Source of the DNA: JAHZFN01 sp965149945
GTDB lineage: Bacteria; Bacillota; Dehalobacteriia; UBA4068; UBA4997
Length of the DNA: 8,125 bases
Reading direction: 5' to 3'
Assembly (NCBI GenBank): GCA_965149945.1
Contig: CBCTTQ010000041.1
Span: 1-8,125, forward strand
Part shown: positions 1 through 5,331 of the stretch, one piece after another
Numbering within the stretch: position 1 is the stretch's first letter
Layout of the letters: the number at the start of each line of letters is the position of its first letter
Notes under the pieces: model-generated
The model's database searches: none
Told to the model about the DNA's origin: nothing
The model's input: only the letters and a program-made list of their open reading frames with translations
Position numbers and translations under genes: made by a program

Positions 1-482
1 CCTTCCGCCAGCACACTGTTCACCTTGACTCGCAAACCCGCCGCTACAGCCGCTTCGATTCCGGTAACCACTCGCTCATATTCATCTCGACCCGTGATTT
101 CCCGGAACCGCTGTCGGCGACGCGTATCCAAACTGATATTTACAGCGTCCAAACCGGCAGCCACTAGATTTGGCATATGCTCCGCCAGCAGCACGCCGTT
201 GGTGGTCATCGTCACCTTTTCAATACCCGGCACCTGTTTGAGCATGCCGATCAACTCATCACAGCCCAGCCGAACCAACGGTTCCCCACCGGTGATTTTG
301 ATATAACGAATCCCCAGTTCCGCCGCGATGGACGCCACTTTCACAATTTCATCAAAAGTGAGAATTTCCTTCATTTCCACCTTTTCAATAGGGACAGGCA
401 TACAATATTTGCAGCGCAGGTTACAGCGGTCAGTGATGGATATCCGCAAATAGTTAATTTCTCTTCCCAGTACATCCTTCAT
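1..482 (-). CDS. moaA: MoaA, GTP 3',8-cyclase (C-terminal part beyond window edge)
   Basis: Radical SAM enzyme that, with MoaC, converts GTP to cyclic pyranopterin monophosphate, the first step of molybdenum cofactor synthesis in the cytosol. Only the first 160 or so residues of a usual ~320-330 are in the window. Visible are the N-terminal MoaA signature GREINYLRISITDRCNLRC, the CxxxCxxC radical-SAM cluster ligands C20, C24 and C27 followed by MP, the GGEP SAM-binding motif near residues 65-68 followed by LVR, TTNG at 93-96, and NISLDT at 115-120. The second, C-terminal 4Fe-4S site lies outside. I chose the ATG at 482 because AGAGGG sits 9 nt upstream; an in-frame ATG at 491 directly abuts that purine stretch and so is a poor start. 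It follows moaC by 44 nt in the same direction and is probably its operon partner. Identity is clear from motifs and context; the truncation is only the window edge. Confidence 0.93.
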   Translation of the reverse strand, partial: MKDVLGREINYLRISITDRCNLRCKYCMPVPIEKVEMKEILTFDEIVKVASIAAELGIRYIKITGGEPLVRLGCDELIGMLKQVPGIEKVTMTTNGVLLAEHMPNLVAAGLDAVNISLDTRRRQRFREITGRDEYERVVTGIEAAVAAGLRVKVNSVLAE

Positions 483-503
483 TTTCCACATCCCTCTCGT
501 AAG

Positions 504-519
504 AAGCGGCTTGCCGCTT
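504..519 (-). other. Short inverted repeat between moaC and moaA
   Basis: AAGCGGC and GCCGCTT are separated by two bases, so the transcript can form a 6-bp GC-rich stem with a four-base loop just upstream of the moaA ribosome binding site. No T-run follows, so it is not a normal terminator. It could slow ribosomes or nucleases or tune moaA translation; that role is inferred. Confidence 0.4.
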
Positions 520-526
520 CCTTTCC

Positions 527-1036
527 TTATTCCGCCTCTGTCTCCCGGTTTTTGGGGTGAACAAAGGCGCCGCTTTTGCCGCCGCTTTTTTTCAGCAAAT
601 AGATTTCGCCCATTTCCATAGACTTGTCCACCGCCTTGCACATATCGTAGACCGTCAGCAACGCTACAGTAACTCCTGTCAGCGCTTCCATTTCTACACC
701 GGTTTTGCCGACAGTTTTAGCGCGGCAAAAGGCAACGATGGCATGTTGCGCATCATCCAGGCGAAAGTTCACTTCTAATTTGGTCAGATTAATGTTATGG
801 CAGAGAGGAATCAAATCGCAGGTGTGCTTGGCTCCCATAATTCCACCAATACGAGCAACGGACAACACATCCCCTTTTTTCATGGCGCCAGCTTTCACTT
901 TGTCATAGCATTCAGCGCTGAGAAAAATTCTACCCGTGGCATAAGCTTCTCGCTCGGTGTCGGCCTTCGCGCCCACATCCACCATCCAAGCATTGCCCGC
1001 ATGGTCAAAATGGGTAAATTCTTTATTTTCTTCCAT
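527..1036 (-). CDS. moaC: MoaC, cyclic pyranopterin monophosphate synthase
   Basis: Rearranges the 3',8-cyclo-GTP made by MoaA into cyclic pyranopterin monophosphate. The 169-residue product fits the family (E. coli about 161). Family motifs appear in order: MVDVGAKADTEREAYATG (18-35), GGIMGAKHTCDLIPLCHNI (64-82) with the conserved C79-H80, TGVEMEAL (112-119) and LTVYDMCKAVDK (127-138), which carries the catalytic Asp and Lys (D131, K134). The protein ends in a charged tail. The ATG at 1036 is preceded by AGGGGG, which overlaps the TAG stop of the upstream gene 12 nt away, so translation is probably coupled. It sits between the molybdopterin-binding protein gene and moaA. Identification is secure; nothing appears broken. 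Confidence 0.96.
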   Translation of the reverse strand: MEENKEFTHFDHAGNAWMVDVGAKADTEREAYATGRIFLSAECYDKVKAGAMKKGDVLSVARIGGIMGAKHTCDLIPLCHNINLTKLEVNFRLDDAQHAIVAFCRAKTVGKTGVEMEALTGVTVALLTVYDMCKAVDKSMEMGEIYLLKKSGGKSGAFVHPKNRETEAE

Positions 1037-1048
1037 TCCGTCTGCCCC

Positions 1049-2068
1049 CTATTTACCAAATCCACAATTGGGGAAAGTACAGACAGGACAATTTAGACAG
1101 AGTCCTCCTTCCCCTAAAGCAGCCAAATCTTCAGCGGTCACCTGATCATCCGCCATCAAACGAGGCAGTACCAAATCAAAAATGGTGCGTTTCGCATACA
1201 TAACACAACCGGGCAGTCCTACCACAGGAATAGAGTTCTGATAATAGCTGAGCAGGAACATAGCGCCCGGTAATACCGGCGCTCCGTAAGAAATAATTTC
1301 GGCGCCGGTGTTTTTAATAGCCAGCGGGGTTTTATCGTCAGGATCAACACTCATGCCGCCGGTACAAATGACAAAATTGGCGCCCTTTTCAATCAGCTTC
1401 AAAATAGCCTTCGTAATTTGCCCATGATCATCTGGGCAAAGTTCATGTCCCATTACTTCCGCGCCGAATTCCTCCGCCTTTTCAATAATCACCGGTGTAA
1501 AGGTATCCTGGATGCGACCGTAAAAAACTTCGTTGCCGGTGGTAACAATGCCCACTTTTTTCTGATCAAAGGGCAGCACCTGCAACAACGGTTCCGATCC
1601 CGCGACTTCTTTCGCCCGTTTCATTTTTTCCTCTTCAATCACCAAAGGAATGATTCTGGTACCCGCCAGCTTATCGCCTTTTTTTACGGCAAAATTACCA
1701 TGGCGGGTCGCGATCATCATTTGTCCCAAGCTATTCACTGCCAGCAATTTTTCCTGATTAATTTTCAACAAGCCATCACAATCGGCAATCAGCTCAATTT
1801 TGCCTTCTTTAACATCAGTAGGATGCATATGCTCGCCCTGACAGATTTCCCGCAGAATTTCAGCCGCCTCATTTTCATGCAGCATTCCCTCATTATTTTC
1901 CCAAATATAAATATGATCTTTGCCTACACTGAGCAAAACGGGAATATCTTCTTCCCGAATCACATGACCTTTGCGAAAAACCGCGTCTTTTGTTACTCCT
2001 TTGATGATTTGGGTGATATCATGGCAAAGCACTTGACCTACCGCGTCTTCTGTTCGCATCAATTTCAT
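1049..2068 (-). CDS. MoeA/MogA-type molybdopterin-binding protein with Cys-rich tail
   Basis: First gene of the Moco operon, 339 residues. The C-terminal half has the MoaB/Mog molybdopterin-binding fold: VGIVTTGNEVFYGRIQD near 172-188, ICTGGMSVDPDDKTP near 234-248 and VGLPGCVMYAKRTIFDLVLP near 283-301. The N-terminal ~160 residues resemble neither full MoeA domains nor MogA in a way I can assign, and the chain is shorter than MoeA (~400). The last 16 residues, CLNCPVCTFPNCGFGK, hold four cysteines (C324, C327, C330, C335), a possible Zn or Fe-S site. I recall similar tails in clostridial molybdopterin-binding proteins. The start at 2068 (MKLMRTEDAVGQVL) is preceded by GAGAGGTG with good spacing; extension upstream to 2125 runs through a perfect hairpin and adds 19 residues of unlikely sequence. 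Function as Mo insertase, pterin carrier or regulator is undecided, so no symbol is given. Confidence 0.85.
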   Translation of the reverse strand: MKLMRTEDAVGQVLCHDITQIIKGVTKDAVFRKGHVIREEDIPVLLSVGKDHIYIWENNEGMLHENEAAEILREICQGEHMHPTDVKEGKIELIADCDGLLKINQEKLLAVNSLGQMMIATRHGNFAVKKGDKLAGTRIIPLVIEEEKMKRAKEVAGSEPLLQVLPFDQKKVGIVTTGNEVFYGRIQDTFTPVIIEKAEEFGAEVMGHELCPDDHGQITKAILKLIEKGANFVICTGGMSVDPDDKTPLAIKNTGAEIISYGAPVLPGAMFLLSYYQNSIPVVGLPGCVMYAKRTIFDLVLPRLMADDQVTAEDLAALGEGGLCLNCPVCTFPNCGFGK

Positions 2069-2110
2069 AAAAAACACCTCTCTTTTGTTTTTCCGATAGA
2101 AACAACGATT

Positions 2111-2129
2111 GACGGTGTCAAACACCGTC
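2111..2129 (-). promoter_or_regulatory. Perfect 8-bp hairpin in the Moco operon leader
   Basis: GACGGTGT and ACACCGTC form a perfect stem with a three-base loop, ending 42 nt upstream of the start codon at 2068. The bases downstream are mixed, with no T-run, so it is unlikely to be an intrinsic terminator. It may be part of a folded regulatory leader; that role is inferred. Confidence 0.5.
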
Positions 2130-2227
2130 TGGACCTACCATTCTCATAAAGAGAAAGAAAAAAGAACAACCGCCTTTTTCGAAACTGCTTTCAGACAAAA
2201 TTATTCTTCATCTAAAATAATAACATC

Positions 2228-2299
2228 CTAGAAAAAAAATCTTTCGAAGGAACTACAAAAAAAATTTTTTTTCAATCCTCTGTTTTGTGAAAAACCCAC
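2228..2299 (-). CDS. Possible 23-codon leader ORF (doubtful)
   Basis: A GTG at 2299 has GAGGAG nine bases upstream and opens 23 codons ending in TAG at 2228. It begins about 23 nt after the predicted transcription start. The peptide would be Phe-rich (7 of 23), but that follows from the two T8 runs it crosses, so it may be a composition artefact. The ribosome binding site is the only positive sign. If translated, it could act as a leader peptide. Confidence 0.2.
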   Translation of the reverse strand: MGFSQNRGLKKNFFCSSFERFFF

Positions 2300-2328
2300 T
2301 TCTATTATCTCCTCGTAAGTATAAAACA

Positions 2329-2357
2329 AGTATACCATATCCTTTTTCGAAAAACAA
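2329..2357 (-). promoter_or_regulatory. Candidate sigma-A promoter of the Moco operon
   Basis: On the minus strand, -35 TTGTTT (2357-2352), an exact 17-bp spacer and -10 TATACT (2334-2329). The -10 matches five of six consensus bases and the -35 three of six. A TTCGAA palindrome lies directly beside the -35. A second TATACT at 2323-2318 lacks a matching -35. Transcription would start near 2322, leaving a leader of about 250 nt. Confidence 0.5.
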
Positions 2358-2379
2358 TATCTTCCCTGTAAACATTACC

Positions 2380-2392
2380 ATTGTCAGACAAT
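2380..2392. promoter_or_regulatory. 13-bp palindrome upstream of the Moco promoter
   Basis: ATTGTC A GACAAT is a perfect inverted repeat centred about 30 bp upstream of the candidate -35. Size and position fit an activator or repressor operator, but no regulator is encoded in the window and no known binding site was recognised. Confidence 0.3.
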
Positions 2393-2427
2393 TTTCACAA
2401 CTCCGCGGTATTGTTTTTTTTAAAGAA

Positions 2428-2480
2428 AAAGACCGAACATTTCTCTGCTTATGGGAGATATTCGGTCTTTATTTTTTTTC
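2428..2480 (-). terminator. Intrinsic terminator of sigH, apparently bidirectional
   Basis: AAAGACCGAA (2428-2437) pairs perfectly with TTCGGTCTTT (2461-2470), and the inner bases extend the stem imperfectly. On the minus strand the stem is followed by a T-rich run (2430-2413 region), 50 nt past the sigH stop. On the plus strand it is followed by ATTTTTTTTC, so it can stop transcription both ways. It separates sigH from the Moco operon. Confidence 0.88.
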
Positions 2481-2519
2481 TTTCTTTTCAGTGGAAATCG
2501 ATTCTGTTTTTTTGAAGTT

Positions 2520-3167
2520 TTATTCTTCCACTCGATTTTCCAAATATTTTTCCAGCTTGCGTTTGACTCTCTGCAGCGCATTATCGATAGACTTCACATG
2601 CCGTCCCAAATCTTCCGCGATTTCCTGATAGGATTTTCCCTCCAGATAATACATCAGCACCCGCAATTCCAAAGAACTCAATAACTCACCCATTTTTTCC
2701 TCAATATGATCGAATTCCTCCTGGCTGATGATCAGTTCTTCCGGATCGGTAATTTTAGTTCCGGTGATGATATCCAGTAAAGTACGATCAGAATCTTCAT
2801 CATAAATGGGTTTGTTAAGAGACACATAAGAATTCAGCGGAATATGCTTTTGCCGCGTTGCAGTTTTGATTGCCGTAATGATCTGTCGAGTGATACAAAG
2901 TTCCGCGAAAGCGCGAAAAGAAGACAGTTTATCCGGCCGATAGTCTCGAATTGCTTTATACATTCCGATCATACCCTCTTGGATCAGGTCTTCTTTATCT
3001 CCTCCCAGCAAAAAATAGGTACGCGCTTTTGCTCGCACAAAATTCTTATACTTATTGATCAAATACTCTTGGGCGTTTATATCACCGTTTCCCGCCATAG
3101 CCACAACCTCTTCATCGGTCATCGTCTCATAAGCCGGAATCGGTTCCCCGCCAATACCAAGTTTCAT
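2520..3167 (-). CDS. sigH: RNA polymerase sigma-H factor (Spo0H)
   Basis: Alternative sigma factor of the sigma-70 family; in Bacillus it drives the switch to stationary phase, competence and sporulation. The 215-residue product fits SigH (about 218). Region 2 is very typical: NKYKNFVRAKARTYFLLGG (38-56), DLIQEGMIGMYKAIRDY (60-76), and FAELCITRQIITAIKTATRQ (87-106), which contains the -10 recognition helix. Region 4 ends the protein with SYQEIAEDLGRHVKSIDNAL (179-198), the -35 recognition helix-turn-helix. The ATG at 3167 has AAGGTGG seven bases upstream. The gene has its own strong promoter and a terminator 50 nt past the stop, so it can be expressed apart from rlmB. The yacP gene that lies between rlmB and sigH in Bacillus is absent. 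SigH also persists in non-sporulating Firmicutes, so it does not prove sporulation. Confidence 0.96.
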   Translation of the reverse strand: MKLGIGGEPIPAYETMTDEEVVAMAGNGDINAQEYLINKYKNFVRAKARTYFLLGGDKEDLIQEGMIGMYKAIRDYRPDKLSSFRAFAELCITRQIITAIKTATRQKHIPLNSYVSLNKPIYDEDSDRTLLDIITGTKITDPEELIISQEEFDHIEEKMGELLSSLELRVLMYYLEGKSYQEIAEDLGRHVKSIDNALQRVKRKLEKYLENRVEE

Positions 3168-3221
3168 GTGTGTTCCACCTTAAATTTTCCGATTTTCGCA
3201 TATACACTTTCCCATACATTC

Positions 3222-3250
3222 ATTATACCCGCAAAAGAGGCCGCGGTCAA
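3222..3250 (-). promoter_or_regulatory. Sigma-A promoter of sigH
   Basis: Minus-strand -35 TTGACC (3250-3245, five of six consensus), exact 17-bp spacer, perfect -10 TATAAT (3227-3222). Transcription would start near 3215, giving a leader of about 48 nt to the sigH ATG. It lies wholly in the 95-nt gap after rlmB and is the best promoter match I found in the window. Confidence 0.88.
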
Positions 3251-3262
3251 TGACAAATATTC

Positions 3263-4087
3263 CTATTCTCGACTTTGTCGCTGTCTCAACGCTTCATAAA
3301 TCAGCACCGCCGCACTGGCAGAAACATTTAATGAATTAATTTTACCAAGCATAGGAATTTTTACCATAAAATCACAATTCTTAGCAACCAGCGGCGGAAT
3401 ACCGCGTCCTTCATTTCCCATCACAATGGCCAATCCGCCTGTCAAATCCGCTTCCCAAAGAGAAATCGCGCCGGTCATGCTGGCTCCCGCAATCCAAAGA
3501 CCGTTTTCCTTCAGTTCCCGAATTGCCTGGGACAAATTGGCTACCCGCGCCACGGGAACATATTCCGCCGCTCCCGCCGCTACCTTCATCACGGTTTCGG
3601 TAATGGGAGCCGCGCCGTGTTTGGCAATAATGATGCCATGAACACCGGCACATTCACAGGTACGCATCACCGCTCCTAAATTATGAGGATCTTCTACTTC
3701 CGCCAAAATCACAATGAGCGGATCCTCGCCCCGCTTTTTGGCTACAGCCAAAATATCCGCAATTTCCACATAAGCCACCGGTGAAACAAAAGCAATCACC
3801 CCTTGATGATTATCACTGATGGCGTCCAGCCGGCCGCGTTCCGCCATCTGGAAAGGCACTTTTTTTTCTTTACAAAGTTCCTTTAACGGGCGCAAAAAAG
3901 ACGGATCCTGATTTTTGGCCGCAATCACTTTGTTAATAGTGCGGCCGCGGCGCAGAGCTTCCAACACCGGATTCCGCCCTCGCAAAATCTCCTTTCGCTC
4001 TCGTTGGGATCTCGAACAAGACTCGTCCCTTGTCGATTCGACAATCCGTTTTGTTTTTTTCAATCGAACAGGTTTTTTATAAGACAT
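3263..4087 (-). CDS. rlmB: RlmB-type 23S rRNA 2'-O-methyltransferase (SpoU/TrmH family)
   Basis: SAM-dependent SPOUT enzyme that in E. coli methylates the 2'-OH of G2251 in 23S rRNA. The domain starts with EILRGRNPVLEALRRG (33-48), the substrate-binding region of RlmB. SPOUT motif 1 is EDPHNLGAVMRT (132-143) with the conserved Arg; motif 2 is IVMGNEGRGIPP near 221-232; motif 3 is KIPMLGKINSLNVSASAAV near 243-261, forming the trefoil-knot SAM site. The first ~32 residues are a basic, Arg/Lys/Ser-rich extension that makes the 274-residue protein longer than the ~250 usual in Bacillus. The ATG at 4087 has GGAG six bases upstream. It lies 25 nt after thyX and just before sigH, matching the Firmicutes yacO position. 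The exact modified base is assumed from the family. Confidence 0.93.
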   Translation of the reverse strand: MSYKKPVRLKKTKRIVESTRDESCSRSQRERKEILRGRNPVLEALRRGRTINKVIAAKNQDPSFLRPLKELCKEKKVPFQMAERGRLDAISDNHQGVIAFVSPVAYVEIADILAVAKKRGEDPLIVILAEVEDPHNLGAVMRTCECAGVHGIIIAKHGAAPITETVMKVAAGAAEYVPVARVANLSQAIRELKENGLWIAGASMTGAISLWEADLTGGLAIVMGNEGRGIPPLVAKNCDFMVKIPMLGKINSLNVSASAAVLIYEALRQRQSRE

Positions 4088-4112
4088 AACAACTCCGTTT
4101 CTTTTTCAGTCC

Positions 4113-4796
4113 TCAGCGTTCCGCCACATTTTTACATTTGCCGCAGCTCATAGCGCCTTCATAGCAAATTCCTACTGAATCACAGGTAGCGCCGGCATGG
4201 GCAAACAATCGAGGCGCCACTTCTCGCACCTGGCGCAGCATTTCATCGGCCAACGCTCGAATTTCCCACTGAGCGCGATTGCAGCACCGAAGTTCAAAGA
4301 AATGCAGCAAACTGCGAACATTCATGGTCAGAACAAATTTCGTTTCCGCCGCGTTGGGCAAAACAAAGCGCGCGTCTTCCGCGGGAATTCCCATCTCCAA
4401 CAGCCGCGCGTAAGCAGCTTGCGCCTGTTCCATCGCCTGTTCAAAAACAGACAGCGCTTCAGAATTTTGCGCGATTTTCGGCGGGGTAATATAGGCAAAT
4501 TGCTTTTCTTTCACATACCGCTGAGACTGCTGAGAATACGAACAGCCAATCCGATGGCGCACTAATTGATGAGAGAGCGCTCTGCTGACGCCATCAATAG
4601 CAAAAGTAAAGCTGACGTGCTCCATGGTGGAAGTATGACCCAAAGAAACAATCTTCCGAACAAAAGACGCTACTTGCTCATCCGAAAAATTTTCCATAAT
4701 TTCACTGGCGCTGCGGGGAGAATAACAAAGACGCGCCGCCGCCGCCACAATCCGTTCCGGATCAGGGGTATACGAAATCAATTTTACTTTTAACAT
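4113..4796 (-). CDS. thyX: ThyX, FAD-dependent thymidylate synthase
   Basis: Makes dTMP from dUMP using methylene-tetrahydrofolate, FAD and NADPH; it is unrelated to ThyA. The 227-residue product fits the family. Visible are GHTSTMEHVSFTFAI (53-67), SRALSHQLVRHRIGCSYSQQ (71-90), then SQRY, which holds the ThyX signature (R80-H81-R82 and S91), and MNVRSLLHFFELRCCNRAQW in the C-terminal half. Signature spacing is RHR-x8-S rather than the classic RHR-x7-S. The C-terminus has four cysteines (205, 211, 218, 221), a pattern I recall from clostridial ThyX. The ATG at 4796 is chosen because GAAAGGAG stands six bases upstream; the longer reading frame to 4886 is only mrnC sequence in another frame. 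It overlaps the mrnC stop by 7 nt, so translation is probably coupled. Confidence 0.95.
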   Translation of the reverse strand: MLKVKLISYTPDPERIVAAAARLCYSPRSASEIMENFSDEQVASFVRKIVSLGHTSTMEHVSFTFAIDGVSRALSHQLVRHRIGCSYSQQSQRYVKEKQFAYITPPKIAQNSEALSVFEQAMEQAQAAYARLLEMGIPAEDARFVLPNAAETKFVLTMNVRSLLHFFELRCCNRAQWEIRALADEMLRQVREVAPRLFAHAGATCDSVGICYEGAMSCGKCKNVAER

Positions 4797-5215
4797 TGCT
4801 CGCTCCTTTCTTCCGTCATCAGATGAAATTGCCACAAACGCGCGAAAAACCACTCCAACCGCTCCTGTTTTTCGGTTACATACCAATACCCGACCAGAGC
4901 TTCCAGACCGGTGGCCAATTTATATTCCGCAACCGACGCGCCCTTAGGGTTATGTTGTCCCTTAGCATTTCGGCCCCGACGAAAAACGCTTTCTTCTTCC
5001 GAACTCAGCTCTGCCCGCACTGTTTGGATAAATTTTGCCTGGGTACCGGCACGAACCAATTCCACCGCCGCTTTATGCAAATCAGCCGCCTTATAAATCC
5101 CTGTTTGAATCAAATGGGCGCGCACCCACACCTCATAGACAGCGTCTCCCAAATAGGCCAATGTTAACGCCGGCAAAAATTGAGGGTTTTCCTTCATCAT
5201 CTGTTGTACTGTCAT
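4790..5215 (-). CDS. mrnC: Mini-ribonuclease III (MrnC)
   Basis: Double-strand RNase lacking the RNA-binding domain; in Bacillus it trims 23S rRNA precursor. The 141-residue protein fits the family and consists of the RNase III catalytic fold alone. The signature region is LTLAYLGDAVYEVWVR (17-32) with D24, and YKLATGLEALVGYWY (98-112) carries the second acidic catalytic residue, E105. The basic segment RRGRNAKGQHNPKGAS (79-94) is typical of Mini-III. The ATG at 5215 has AGAGG five bases upstream. A frame running up to 5347 would translate through a perfect hairpin and into the cysS end, so it is rejected. The stop TAA at 4790-4792 overlaps the thyX start. The position after cysS matches Bacillus yazC. 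Confidence 0.95.
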   Translation of the reverse strand: MTVQQMMKENPQFLPALTLAYLGDAVYEVWVRAHLIQTGIYKAADLHKAAVELVRAGTQAKFIQTVRAELSSEEESVFRRGRNAKGQHNPKGASVAEYKLATGLEALVGYWYVTEKQERLEWFFARLWQFHLMTEERSEQC

Positions 5216-5264
5216 AACATCCTCTTTTTCCTTTTGTCTGAAAAACTCCTCCGCATGGAGAGGG

Positions 5265-5288
5265 ACAGCCCTGCTTCGGCAGGGCTGT
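5265..5288 (-). other. Perfect 10-bp hairpin between cysS and mrnC
   Basis: ACAGCCCTGC (5265-5274) and GCAGGGCTGT (5279-5288) pair perfectly around TTCG on the plus strand (CGAA on the minus, transcribed, strand). It lies in the 116-nt gap after the cysS stop. No T-run follows directly on the minus strand, although a weaker CTCC/GGAG stem followed by TTTTT comes next (about 5260-5242). It may be an attenuator, a processing site or a stabilising 3' end for cysS mRNA; which one is not decidable from sequence. Confidence 0.55.
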
Positions 5289-5331
5289 TTCCGCGTATTT
5301 TCTCTGTTTTCTACTCTTTCAAACCAGTCCT

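Larger units (their letters stand above)
2069..2427 (-). other. AT-rich promoter and leader region of the Moco operon
   Basis: Stretch of about 360 nt between the sigH terminator and the Moco operon with no convincing protein gene. It is much more AT-rich than the flanking genes. Seen in it: a 13-bp palindrome (2380-2392), a candidate promoter (2329-2357), a 23-codon mini-ORF (2228-2299), A8T8 at 2257-2272 and a second A8 at 2232-2239, three TTCGAA palindromes (2346-2351, 2243-2248, 2178-2183), a weak 5-bp repeat TTCTC/GAGAA (2141-2155), and a perfect 8-bp hairpin (2111-2129). If the promoter is right, the 5' leader is about 250 nt. I could not match it to the Moco riboswitch from memory. Confidence 0.6.

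Noticed and set aside
2069..2125. Longer N-terminus for the molybdopterin-binding protein
   Set aside because: The ribosome binding site GAGAGGTG is placed for the ATG at 2068, and the extension covers the leader hairpin.
2111..2129. Leader hairpin as an intrinsic terminator
   Set aside because: The sequence after the stem on the minus strand is mixed, without a T-run.
1418..2149. Plus-strand open frame of 243 codons
   Set aside because: It lies antisense to the molybdopterin-binding protein gene, lacks recognisable motifs, and its His/Phe/Gln-rich translation is typical of the reverse complement of a coding gene.
2069..2322. Moco riboswitch call
   Set aside because: Considered because of the gene context, but I could not match the conserved core from memory, so it is reported only as an open question.
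2287..2684. Plus-strand frames of 113 and 77 codons across the sigH terminator
   Set aside because: They run through the terminator stem and antisense into sigH, have Phe/Ser-rich low-complexity translations and no convincing ribosome binding site.
4797..4886. Longer N-terminus for thyX
   Set aside because: The extra 30 residues are mrnC coding sequence in another frame; the ATG at 4796 has a strong ribosome binding site and family-like N-terminus.
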